Positions 1 to 8,794 of a DNA stretch of 42,868 nucleotides are shown piece by piece. The number at the start of each line of letters is the position of its first letter. Within the stretch, counting starts at the first letter, position 1. The notes under the pieces were generated by a model that did no database searches, was not told the origin of the DNA, and saw nothing but the letters and a program-made list of their open reading frames with translations. The stretch is from NCBI GenBank assembly GCA_013334855.1, contig JAAXWU010000005.1:1-42868 (forward strand), read 5' to 3'. Position numbers and translations under genes: made by a program. Source of the DNA: Chlorobaculum sp. (GTDB taxonomy: Bacteria; Bacteroidota; Chlorobiia; Chlorobiales; Chlorobiaceae).

Positions 1-233
1 ACTTCTTCGCGAAAAAACGTTCGGCAATGTGCTCTTCGGCAGCATCGAAGCTCTTGAAGAGCAGTTGACGGTTTCGTTGAAAGTGATGGCGCTTAATACT
101 CAGAAAGTCCACTCCATCGCCGCATGGTCTTCGATTATAAGTGCTTTGTTGAGATGGAATATGAATAGCCAGTTGCCTCTCGATAGCACAATTATTATTT
201 TCATGCTATCGACAACAACAATCCTCCTTCGCC

Positions 234-1028
234 ATGCAAAAAATAAACGCGCTTCTCGCCTCGATGCTCTTGCTCTGCTCGACGCCAGCTTTCGCCGCCA
301 TGCCGCTCCAGACCGACGACACCGGCACCCAGACAACAGGCCACTGCCAGATCGAAGTCGGTTTTCAATCCGCCAGCGACGAAGAAGATGACGGAGGCGT
401 TTCTCGCAAATCGACTGAAGGCGAAGTCTCGACAACCATCAGCTACGGTCTGACGGACAACATCGACCTCGTCGCTGGTTTGCCTTGGGAGTGGTATACG
501 GAGAAAGCGGATGGCCTGAAGGTGGCCGATGGAAGCGGCCTCGGCGATCTCGCGCTGCAAATCAAGTGGCGATTTTACAACAATGCGGACGCCGGATTCA
601 GCCTGGCGCTCAAACCAGGCCTCACCTTGCCGACCGGCGATGACAACAAGGGCTTCGGTAACGGCAAAGTGTCGGGCGGCGTGACGCTCATCGCCACGCA
701 CAAGGCCAAGCTGACCTCCATGCACTTCAATATCGGCTACAACCGCAATGAGTACCGGCTCGACGAGGTCAGCGAATCGTCGAGAGAGAACGTCTGGCGC
801 GCATCGGTGGGTGCCGAGCTGAACGTGACCGAAAAGCTCCGGGCTGTCGGCGATCTTGGCATCGAGACCGCGTCGGAGAATGAATCGGATACCGATCCGG
901 CCTACATTCTCGGCGGCCTCATCTACGGAATCAGCGACAACGCCGACCTCGACATCGGCATCAGGGGCGGACTGAACGACGCCGAGACAGACGCGACGCT
1001 GCTCGCTGGCGTGACGATGCGCTTCTAA
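234..1028 (+). CDS. Predicted outer-membrane beta-barrel protein (transporter-like), upstream of cbiM
   Basis: Signal peptide MQKINALLASMLLLCSTPAFA, repeated amphipathic strands, terminal Phe (GVTMRF); 22 bp before cbiM on the same strand. Confidence 0.75.
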   Translation: MQKINALLASMLLLCSTPAFAAMPLQTDDTGTQTTGHCQIEVGFQSASDEEDDGGVSRKSTEGEVSTTISYGLTDNIDLVAGLPWEWYTEKADGLKVADGSGLGDLALQIKWRFYNNADAGFSLALKPGLTLPTGDDNKGFGNGKVSGGVTLIATHKAKLTSMHFNIGYNRNEYRLDEVSESSRENVWRASVGAELNVTEKLRAVGDLGIETASENESDTDPAYILGGLIYGISDNADLDIGIRGGLNDAETDATLLAGVTMRF

Positions 1029-1050
1029 CCAAACCACGGGAGAACGAACC

Positions 1051-2079
1051 ATGCACATGTCGGACGCTTTGCTTTCGCCGGTTGTCGGCGGCGCATTCTG
1101 GGCCGTCAGCGCCGGAATGATCGGCTGGTCGGCGCGGAAAATTCCGGCGGAAGCCGACGGCTCGAAAACCGTGCTGATGGGAGTGATGGGTGCGTTCGTC
1201 TTCGCGGCGCAGATGATCAATTTCACCATACCGGGCACCGGATCGAGCGGGCATATCGGCGGCGGCCTCTTGCTCGCCGTGCTGCTCGGCCCGTGGAGAG
1301 CCTTCATCACGCTCGCCTCGGTGCTCGTGATCCAGGCGCTTTTCTTCGCCGACGGCGGCCTGCTTGCGCTTGGCTGCAACATCTTCAACATCGCCTTCAT
1401 CCCGGCCTTCATCGCCTGGCCCTTTGTCTACCGCCCCATCGCGGGCGACGGACGCTCCCCGGCGCGACTCGCCTCGGCCAGCATCGCCGCCGCCGTGCTC
1501 GGGCTGCTTGCCGGAGCCTTTTCGGTGGTGACGCAGACCACGCTTTCCGGCATCTCCGACCTGCCATTCCGCGCCTTCATGCTCGTCATGTTACCGATCC
1601 ATGCGGTCATCGGCATCGTCGAAGGCGCGCTGACCTGGGGCGTGCTCTCCTTCATTGCATCCACCGAGCCGGGGCTTTTGAGGAGAGCAAATGAAACACG
1701 TGCCCCGAAATCCGGCGTCGTGACGGCAAGCCTGTTCGTCGCCGCCCTCGCCACCGGCGGCGTGCTCTCGTGGTTCGCCTCGTCAAAGCCGGACGGGCTG
1801 GAGTGGTCGATAAACAAAGTGACCGGCAAGGAGGCGCTCGCCTCGCCCTCCGAAGTTTCCCATGAGTTCCTTGCCGGGATTCAGGAAAAGCTGACCATTT
1901 TGCCCGATTACGACTTCAGGCGGACGGACAATCTGATTGCGAAGCAAGCGGCTGAAACCTCGCCCGTTCATCCCGGCACGTCACTCTCCGGCATCGCGGG
2001 CAGCCTGATGGTGCTGCTTCTGGCGGGAGCGGCGGGAATCGTTTTGCGCAAACGCTCGCCACTGCCGGAAAAATTGTAA
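1051..2079 (+). CDS. cbiM: Energy-coupling factor cobalt/nickel transporter S component CbiM with C-terminal PDGLE (CbiN/NikN-like) region
   Basis: N-terminal MHMSDALLSPVVGG metal-binding start typical of CbiM/NikM; SKPDGLEW motif in the C-terminal part; multiple TM segments. Confidence 0.9.
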   Translation: MHMSDALLSPVVGGAFWAVSAGMIGWSARKIPAEADGSKTVLMGVMGAFVFAAQMINFTIPGTGSSGHIGGGLLLAVLLGPWRAFITLASVLVIQALFFADGGLLALGCNIFNIAFIPAFIAWPFVYRPIAGDGRSPARLASASIAAAVLGLLAGAFSVVTQTTLSGISDLPFRAFMLVMLPIHAVIGIVEGALTWGVLSFIASTEPGLLRRANETRAPKSGVVTASLFVAALATGGVLSWFASSKPDGLEWSINKVTGKEALASPSEVSHEFLAGIQEKLTILPDYDFRRTDNLIAKQAAETSPVHPGTSLSGIAGSLMVLLLAGAAGIVLRKRSPLPEKL

Positions 2080-2822
2080 TGAACCGTTCCGGCATCGAGG
2101 CCATACACGGGCAGCCGCGCCCGCTTCCAATAGGAGACGGCGCGGCGCTCATCATCCTCGCGCTTTTCATCCTCTTCGTCACATCGATTCCGAAATACGA
2201 CCTCGCCGGAGCGATCGCCTTCGCCGCCTTTCCGCTGCTCTTGACCACCGCGAGCGGCATCGAGCTCATGCCGATTCTGAAGCGCCTCGTGATCACTTCG
2301 CCCTTCATCCTCTTCATGGCGGCGGGCAACCTCGCGTTCGACCGCGTTCCGGCAGTGACGATAGCTGGACTCGCCATCACCGGCGGCATGATCTCGGCTT
2401 CGGTGATCGTGCTGAAAACGGTGGTGACGCTCGTCGCCCCGCTTTCGCTCATGGCCGTCATGCCTTTCCACCGCTTCGGCATGGCGCTCCGAAACCTGCG
2501 CATGCCGACAGTGTTCGTCACGCAACTGCTGCTCGTCTATCGCTACAGTTTTTTGCTTGCCGAGGAGGCCGCGATGATGCAGAAAGCACGGGATCTGCGC
2601 AGCTTCGGCGGTCGCGGCAAGGGGCCGCTCGTCACGGCAAAGCTCATCGGCTCGCTGCTCATTCGCACGACGGCGCGGGCGGAGCGAATCTACATGGCGA
2701 TGAGCGCACGCGGTTTCCGCACGGGGCTGGATTCGCGTCCGCCCATAACGATAATGCCCGGCGATTTCGTCGCCATAGTCAGCGCAGCGTTGCTTTTCGC
2801 CCTTGTCCGCCACCTTTTCTGA
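2079..2822 (+). CDS. cbiQ: Energy-coupling factor transporter transmembrane protein CbiQ
   Basis: Start overlaps the cbiM stop; ARDLRSFGGRGKG and ERIYMAMSARGFR coupling motifs of CbiQ/EcfT. Confidence 0.88.
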   Translation: MNRSGIEAIHGQPRPLPIGDGAALIILALFILFVTSIPKYDLAGAIAFAAFPLLLTTASGIELMPILKRLVITSPFILFMAAGNLAFDRVPAVTIAGLAITGGMISASVIVLKTVVTLVAPLSLMAVMPFHRFGMALRNLRMPTVFVTQLLLVYRYSFLLAEEAAMMQKARDLRSFGGRGKGPLVTAKLIGSLLIRTTARAERIYMAMSARGFRTGLDSRPPITIMPGDFVAIVSAALLFALVRHLF

Positions 2823-2849
2823 ACTCCATGTCGTCAGGATTCCCCCGCC

Positions 2850-2930
2850 AGCACGCAAGCGCTCGACAGCATTGAGTTGCGCAAGATCGCCAAAGAATTC
2901 AAAGTGCCGATTCCGGTTTCCAAAGGCTGA
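2850..2930 (+). pseudogene. HicB-like antitoxin C-terminal remnant
   Basis: Frame reads ASTQALDSIELRKIAKEFKVPIPVSKG*; matches the C-terminus of the intact HicB at 4294-4506 (IKTAKEFNDPIPVPKA) in protein and DNA (aaagaattcaa..ccgattccggtt.ccaaag). Confidence 0.65.
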
Positions 2931-3080
2931 TGTTCGGCGTTTGAGTAATTGTGTTACCGGAAAAGTCGTTGGCGGTTTTATGGATTTTTCAGTTATTGAA
3001 GTAAAGTTGGTGTTTGAAATTCCTGGCAGTATTTTTTTGACGATGCTTGTCTGGGTGAGGTAAAGATTGATGCTGTTTAC

Positions 3081-3218
3081 TTTGAGAGAAGGATTCGCGC
3101 CGTTATCGGAGCCTGCGCGTTGGGAATCATCACACGAATCATAGGCTTGATCCTCGCATTTATTGGATCGCAGATGGTGATAACGGGAGCACGAGAAGCG
3201 TTCAGGCTGCCGTGGTGA
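3081..3218 (+). pseudogene. C-terminal fragment resembling MarC-family (UPF0056) membrane protein
   Basis: Frame reads AVIGACALGIITRIIGLILAFIGSQMVITGAREAFRLPW*; resembles the MarC C-terminal TRIMGLLLAAIxVQFIxxGI signature; no full-length ORF. Confidence 0.55.
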
Positions 3219-3278
3219 CAGGTGTTTGAGCAGATGAATGATGCGTCGAGTTTTTTAAACGATAAGATAATAAAAAAT

Positions 3279-3482
3279 ATGCGCTTAAGAGTTGTTCTGG
3301 AGCCAAGCGACGAAGGAGGATACACGGTGCTCGTGCCGTCGTTACCGGGATGCATAAGCGAAGGCGAAACGCGGGAAGAGGCGCTTCAAAACATTCAGGA
3401 GGCAATAGCGCTGTATCTGGAGCCGGTTGAAGATGATGCCGATTTCAGCGAGAAAGCCGAATTTCTGGAAGTTACTGTATGA
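3279..3482 (+). CDS. HicB-family type II antitoxin-like protein
   Basis: MRLRVVLEPSDEGGYTVLVPSLPGCISEGETREEALQNIQEAIALYLEPVEDD: classical HicB/UPF0150 pattern. Confidence 0.85.
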   Translation: MRLRVVLEPSDEGGYTVLVPSLPGCISEGETREEALQNIQEAIALYLEPVEDDADFSEKAEFLEVTV

Positions 3483-3619
3483 GCAAGGCGCCGAGTGCAA
3501 ATTATGACGTTACGGGTGTCGATGCTATTGGCCTTATTGAAAGAGGAGCAGAAAATCCTGAATTTAGTTTATGTCAGGTAATACAAGATAATGTAGAAGT
3601 TATCGTAATACGGAGATGA
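3479..3619 (+). CDS. Small 46-aa ORF between the HicB-like and PIN genes
   Basis: ATGA overlaps at both ends (3479 and 3616); MSKAPSANYDVTGVDAIGLIERGAENPEFSLCQVIQDNVEVIVIRR; not in the supplied ORF track because of length. Confidence 0.45.
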   Translation: MSKAPSANYDVTGVDAIGLIERGAENPEFSLCQVIQDNVEVIVIRR

Positions 3620-4050
3620 AAATTTATCTGGATAACTGTTGCTTCAATCGGCCATACGATGACCAGTCACATATTCGCATTCGACTTGAAGCAGAAGCCA
3701 AGTTGAGAATTCAGGAGGAAATCAGAAATGGCATATATGAACTTGTCTGGTCATATATACTGGATTACGAAAATAGTAAGAACCCATTTCAGGAAAGACG
3801 TGAGCAAATCTCTAAATGGGCCATATATTCGAAGGAGGATAAAGTTCAAAACAACGGGATTCTTGTTCTTGCTAACACCATCCAAAGTTATGGGATGAAG
3901 AAAATAGACTCACTGCATATCGCTTGTGCGATAGATGCAGGAGCCGATTACTTTTTGACAACCGATGATTTGATTTTGAAAAAGAGCAAATATATTGAAA
4001 ACATTAAAGTTACTGATCCAATTGGATTTGTTAAAGAGGAGCTGCCATGA
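3616..4050 (+). CDS. PIN-domain protein (putative VapC-like toxin)
   Basis: N-terminal MKIYLDNCCFNRPYD; later KIDSLHIACAIDAGADYFLTTDDLIL acidic motif typical of PIN nucleases. Confidence 0.75.
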   Translation: MKIYLDNCCFNRPYDDQSHIRIRLEAEAKLRIQEEIRNGIYELVWSYILDYENSKNPFQERREQISKWAIYSKEDKVQNNGILVLANTIQSYGMKKIDSLHIACAIDAGADYFLTTDDLILKKSKYIENIKVTDPIGFVKEELP

Positions 4051-4259
4051 TTACTGATACTGAAATCAAAGCCAAAGGCTTACAATTGCTTGCTCAATAT
4101 CTTGGTGATGTTGAAGCTGAGCGTTTCATAGCCCTTATTCAGCGGGAGCCGTTTGATTACACCAAGTGGCGGCAAGGCATGGATGAGGAGCTGAGCCTGG
4201 AAGAAATCAGCCGAAAGGCGATGGTTTTGAGGGATAAAGATACAGCGCAAGATAGTTGA
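4047..4259 (+). CDS. Small putative partner/antitoxin of the PIN protein
   Basis: ATGA overlap with the PIN gene; 70-aa acidic, mostly helical protein. Confidence 0.45.
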   Translation: MITDTEIKAKGLQLLAQYLGDVEAERFIALIQREPFDYTKWRQGMDEELSLEEISRKAMVLRDKDTAQDS

Positions 4260-4293
4260 TTTGGCGTACTTTCACTGAACATAGATATGGGTG

Positions 4294-4506
4294 ATGAATA
4301 AGTATGAAATCATTATTTTCTGGAGCGAGAACGATCAGACCTTCGTGGCTGAAGTGCCAGAGCTTTCCGGCTGCATGGCTCACGGAGATTCATACGATAC
4401 CGCTCTCGGTAATGTCAAAGAGGCAATGGAGTTATGGATCAAGACAGCTAAAGAATTCAACGATCCGATTCCGGTTCCCAAAGCTCGGCGCTTGGCGATG
4501 GCGTAA
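4294..4506 (+). CDS. HicB-family antitoxin-like protein
   Basis: NKYEIIIFWSENDQTFVAEVPELSGCMAHGDSYDTALGNVKEAMELWIKTAKEFNDPIPVPK; typical HicB. Confidence 0.85.
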   Translation: MNKYEIIIFWSENDQTFVAEVPELSGCMAHGDSYDTALGNVKEAMELWIKTAKEFNDPIPVPKARRLAMA

Positions 4507-4676
4507 CGTTGTTGCCTGACAAGGGTTTGTAAATTGGCGAATTTTGCCGTTATTTAAATAAAATATTGCCTGAAAATACTGGAATCGTTGGAGTGACTTT
4601 TGATTCTTCATGTTATAGATGCCAAGTATATCCAGAAATATCAGATCGAGTTAAAGTTTAATTATTTTGTACGAAT

Positions 4677-5108
4677 ATGTTTTCTGTTCCATCAATTTTA
4701 GCAGGATTTCTTCCGCTTGCAGGAGTAATATTAGGCGCGAGTCTTCAATATTATTTCTCTCGTACATCTGAAGAAAGAAAGCAGCTTACTCTTTTAAAAA
4801 CAAAAGCATACGTGGATTATTTGGGTTCTGTTGCTAAATTTGCTCAGGCAGCAAAGATAAATCCAAGTGAAAGATTGAAATTGCTTTCAGAAGCTGCTGA
4901 TGCTAAAACCCGTATATGTATTTATGGCTCTAATGAAACTATCTCGTTGTTGGCAGAATTTGAGCGGCAAGGTGCTCAGATTGCATCAAAAGCATCTATA
5001 AAGACTTTTATGAGTCTTTGTTCCCAAATGCGAAAAGAAGGATTAAACAATGAGTCAGTAATATCATCGGATGATCTTGAGGTTGTTCTTTTTGGCCCTG
5101 AACCATAA
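4677..5108 (+). CDS. Hypothetical protein with N-terminal membrane anchor
   Basis: Open frame, N-terminal hydrophobic segment (ILAGFLPLAGVILGASLQYYF) followed by soluble helical region. Confidence 0.6.
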   Translation: MFSVPSILAGFLPLAGVILGASLQYYFSRTSEERKQLTLLKTKAYVDYLGSVAKFAQAAKINPSERLKLLSEAADAKTRICIYGSNETISLLAEFERQGAQIASKASIKTFMSLCSQMRKEGLNNESVISSDDLEVVLFGPEP

Positions 5109-5116
5109 TAACTGAT

Positions 5117-6477
5117 GGTTCTTCGCAGAATTTCGTGGAGCGTGTTTTCTTGGATTACGTCATCGTTCGATAGCCATGTTGAGTTTGCCGCAGTAAAACA
5201 GAATGCGGGTACGGTAACTCTCGAAACGGTGAAATCCTCTGGCTGAGGCCTTGACGATCTGAATCTTGCTGTTCAAGCCTTCGGATACCGCATTGGTGAT
5301 GGCGTATTTAAAATACGTCAAAATATTGTCGAAATGTCGCTGGAGCAGCTCTTTGACCTTGATCAGCGGACTCAAACCAACCGCATCGACCCGTTTCGAC
5401 CAGTACTCGAAAAAGAAGCTCGCCGCGTCGGCGCATCCAAGCTGCCAGAAAACCCGAAACATGTTTTTTAACGCCCATGCCTGTCCGGTTTTGAACTCGC
5501 CGGCCATCAGCTCGCGCCACTCCTCCTGCTGCTCCTGGCGCATACGCTCCGGATTACGCAGCCAAAGATACTTCGAGCCGACCAGGCGCTTGTCGCCAGA
5601 CTCATCCAGTTCGCGGGACTCCTTGCGGCGCACCGCATCGACGGCATCGTTGAGATACTTGCTGACGTGAAAGCGGTCATGCACCAGGTCGGCCTTCGGC
5701 AACAGCTCCTGAACCGCACTGGCAAAGGGTTTCCACATGTCCATCGAGACCGCTTTGACCGCTTCTTTTTGCTTCTGGTTCAGCGTTTCGAGCGCCTGTT
5801 TGGCCGCATCGGTGGTTCGATGTTCGACCACTTCGAGCACACGACCTTGCTCCAGATCGTTCAACGCCGTGACGTAATGATGGCCTGACTTGAAGCTTTT
5901 TTCGTCAATCCCCAAATACGTCATCTCATCATTTTCACGCCGTTTCAGCCCGCGTTCGACGGCTCGCTTCATGATCTGATTGAGCGCATGCCAGTCCAAT
6001 CTGAGCATTTGGGCAGCCGCTTTGATGTTGGCGCAGTGCGAAAGCAGCTCGATAGCAAAACTCTCGAACAGCAGCGTGAAGCGTGAGTGTCTTGCCGCCC
6101 ACGGTGGCTGAGCGGTTTTGATGCCGTGTTCCTTGCATTGACAACGCGGCAGCCGAGCCACCAGAATCGTCTCAAGCTGCATGGTATCCAGATGCCGCCA
6201 CCGTTGCTCGGCGGTATGATCGTAGAGGTTGCCGACCTGACCACAGACGGGACAATCGACCTGTTTGCCCTCATAAACCAGTCGAATTTCGACCTGCTTT
6301 CCAGTCATTGACAGATTGATCTTTTCGACTTTCCAGTTTGACGGAAGACCTAAAAGTTGGTGGTAGTGGTGGGTAAGGCTCTGCATGGGCGATTTCAGCG
6401 AGATGGTTCGACAAGGCTTACAATTACGCCAAGTTACCTGTTATTCACCTTCTTTCCACGAAATTCTGCGAAGAACC
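5117..6477. mobile_element. ISL3-family insertion sequence, complete
   Basis: 23-bp perfect terminal inverted repeats ggttcttcgcagaatttcgtgga (5117-5139) and tccacgaaattctgcgaagaacc (6455-6477); identical 9-bp flanks ataactgat (5108-5116, 6478-6486). Confidence 0.95.
5160..6386 (-). CDS. tnp: ISL3-family transposase
   Basis: N-terminal zinc-finger motif (CPVCGQ...CQC) and EKSFKSGHHYVTALNDL / MDMWKPFASAVQELLPKADLVHDRFHV / NAVSEGLNSKIQ DDE-type motifs. Confidence 0.95.
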   Translation of the reverse strand: MQSLTHHYHQLLGLPSNWKVEKINLSMTGKQVEIRLVYEGKQVDCPVCGQVGNLYDHTAEQRWRHLDTMQLETILVARLPRCQCKEHGIKTAQPPWAARHSRFTLLFESFAIELLSHCANIKAAAQMLRLDWHALNQIMKRAVERGLKRRENDEMTYLGIDEKSFKSGHHYVTALNDLEQGRVLEVVEHRTTDAAKQALETLNQKQKEAVKAVSMDMWKPFASAVQELLPKADLVHDRFHVSKYLNDAVDAVRRKESRELDESGDKRLVGSKYLWLRNPERMRQEQQEEWRELMAGEFKTGQAWALKNMFRVFWQLGCADAASFFFEYWSKRVDAVGLSPLIKVKELLQRHFDNILTYFKYAITNAVSEGLNSKIQIVKASARGFHRFESYRTRILFYCGKLNMAIER

Positions 6478-6594
6478 ATAACTGATAATCGCTCAATAAA
6501 GGCGTACTTTTGGATTAATAAAGGAATTTTCTTTATAGCTCAAAACAAGTGATTACGTGCTTGTATTCTTCCATGTGAATATCCGTCACCCCAA

Positions 6595-7539
6595 CTATCC
6601 CGCCGCCTTCACCAATCTATCCCGTATCGCCCGCCCAATCCCCTCTTCCGGCGGTAGTTCGCAATAAATCCTGCAAATCCCTTCGGCGTCGCAGGTCCTG
6701 AAAAATCCAAACAACACGCGGGCGTATTCGTCCAGGTCTCGGCATTGGAGGGTTTTTGTGGCTCCTTGGGGCGGAGGGGCGAGGCCGATCCAGGCGGCTC
6801 GCGTGTCTGTCGGCAGGCTTTGTGTCGGCGCTTCGACGAGAACGATTTCGGCTTCGGGGCTGTAGTGGCGGTACTTTTGGCCGGGGCTTTTTGGGGCTTC
6901 GCCTGGGTGGCAGGTGGTCGCGATTTCCAGATCGGGAACCAGTTCGCGGAGGCTTTCGATGCTCACGGCTCCGGTGCGCAAGAGGCGCGGCGGGTTGACC
7001 GTGCAGTCAACGATGGTCGATTCGAGGCCGATGGTGCTTGGTTCGCCGCGCAACAGGCAGGCGATTCTGCCGCCGAGGTCGTGATAGACGGTTTTCCAGT
7101 CGGTCGGGCTTGGGCGGCCCGAGAGGTTGGCGGAGGGCGCGGCAACCGGATGCTTGCAGTGCCGCAGAAACTCCGACGCCACCGGGTGCGACGGGCAGCG
7201 CACGCCAATCGTCGGCAGTCCGGCGGAGACGATCTCCGGCACGGACTTCCGCTTTTTCAGCACGAGCGTCAGCGGGCCGGGAAAAAAGCGCTCGACGAGC
7301 ATCCGCGCCGTGCCGCTGATCTCTTTGGCGACCTCGCCGATCCTCTCGGGCGTCGCCACGTGCACAATCAGCGGATTGTCTGACGGGCGTCCCTTTGCCT
7401 TGAAAATGCCCGCCACCGCCTCCGCATCGAAAGCGTCGGCTCCAAGGCCGTAGACGGTTTCGGTTGGAAACGCCACCGTTTCGCCACGGTTGAGCCAGCT
7501 TGCGGCCTCGTCGGGCCGGTCGGTCACGAGGGTCTGCAT
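6595..7539 (-). CDS. L-threonylcarbamoyladenylate synthase (Sua5/YciO/YrdC family)
   Basis: GETVAFPTETVYGLGADAFDAEAVAGIFKAKGRPSDNPLIVHV; C-terminal Sua5-type region with SPGQKYRHYSPEAE; start set at internal MQTLVTDRP rather than the longer ORF. Confidence 0.93.
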   Translation of the reverse strand: MQTLVTDRPDEAASWLNRGETVAFPTETVYGLGADAFDAEAVAGIFKAKGRPSDNPLIVHVATPERIGEVAKEISGTARMLVERFFPGPLTLVLKKRKSVPEIVSAGLPTIGVRCPSHPVASEFLRHCKHPVAAPSANLSGRPSPTDWKTVYHDLGGRIACLLRGEPSTIGLESTIVDCTVNPPRLLRTGAVSIESLRELVPDLEIATTCHPGEAPKSPGQKYRHYSPEAEIVLVEAPTQSLPTDTRAAWIGLAPPPQGATKTLQCRDLDEYARVLFGFFRTCDAEGICRIYCELPPEEGIGRAIRDRLVKAAG

Positions 7540-7556
7540 CGTCGCGTCAGTTCCAG

Positions 7557-8237
7557 TCAGTGCGGGAGCGCTTGCAGCGCCTCGGGGAAAAACCACGTGT
7601 AGCAAAGCAATCCGGCGATGGCTCCAGCCAGGGGCACGCTGAAATTATCATCGATCCTGAAAGCTCCGATTTTCAGCACCAGCGCTTCGACGATGGTTCC
7701 GGCCAGCGCCATGACGATGCCCACCGGCAGCAGGAGGCCGGGAATCAGCGCGACGACAAGCATGGCGCTGGCGAAAAACGCGAAGCTGCCCTCGAAGCTT
7801 TTCTGGCCGAAACGGTGCTGTCCGTACTGTTTGCCAACCAGCGCCGCCACGGTGTCGGACACCGAGACCATCGCGAAGGAGGCAACGGCAATGGTTTTCG
7901 GGAAAAAAGCGATCAGACAAAAGGCGGCGAGCGTGATCCAGGTCGCGCCGTTCAGGTGCAGCCGCTCTTTGGTCAGCTCATGGCCGCGCAGCATGGTGCC
8001 GAAGGTCGAATGGTACCAGATCGAAATGAATGGCACGAAATGCTTGGTGACATCGACGAGAAAAAATCCCGCCGTGACCGGGGTGAGAATCAGGAGCGCC
8101 TGCTTCCTGCCGATGTGCCAGTAGATCAGCGGAATCAGAAGAGACGAGAGATGAATGGCCTTGCGCGCGAGCTCGTAACGGAAAGCGAGGAGGTCAGTAT
8201 TCGGTTCGATCTTTGCGTTTTTTGACGGTCGGTTCAT
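7557..8237 (-). CDS. Phytol/dolichol kinase-like (SEC59/VTE5-type) integral membrane protein
   Basis: ELARKAIHLSSLLIPLIYW start, VSDTVAALVGKQYGQHRFGQKSFEGSFAFF motif, multiple TM helices. Confidence 0.7.
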   Translation of the reverse strand: MNRPSKNAKIEPNTDLLAFRYELARKAIHLSSLLIPLIYWHIGRKQALLILTPVTAGFFLVDVTKHFVPFISIWYHSTFGTMLRGHELTKERLHLNGATWITLAAFCLIAFFPKTIAVASFAMVSVSDTVAALVGKQYGQHRFGQKSFEGSFAFFASAMLVVALIPGLLLPVGIVMALAGTIVEALVLKIGAFRIDDNFSVPLAGAIAGLLCYTWFFPEALQALPH

Positions 8238-8794
8238 CGAGCGAAGTCGGTTCAGAAGTGTTACACATCATGCAATCCTTACGGAAATCAATGCTGAATA
8301 TACACTGAAAAGCCGGATGAGGAAAGGAGAAAGGGCGAGTTTTTGATTACTTGATAAGTTCATCATCTTCGTGAGAGAGACGCTAACTGCTGTAGTTATT
8401 TAGCCTTTTAGCGGAAAGGATATTCTCTCTCTAATTGCTCTTTGTATATATACTTGTGCGGTGACTCTTGCGAAATATAAACCACGCTACCTTATGTTTA
8501 TAAAAAAACTATGCGTAAAATATTTGTGAAATATCATAATTATTTTGTATAATTCTCTTGGTTGTATCTGAAGCAGTACCCTTTTTGATAACTTAAATGT
8601 TTTTCAGATATGATGGTTAATAAATATCACATAGTCTTTTTTACCCTTCAGTCAGTGTATCTGCTTTTTATTTCTTGTGTTAGCTTGTATATGCAAGGAT
8701 TGAACGAAGGTGTGGTCTTTTGCGGGTGACACGTGTTGATGGCCCGTTCTGCTTTGAGAGGTTTTTTTATAAGTGCTTTTATTGGAGGTGAACT

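Noticed and set aside
201-1412. 403-aa minus-strand ORF
   Set aside because: Antisense shadow of the barrel gene and cbiM in GC-rich DNA; low-complexity composition and no recognisable motifs.
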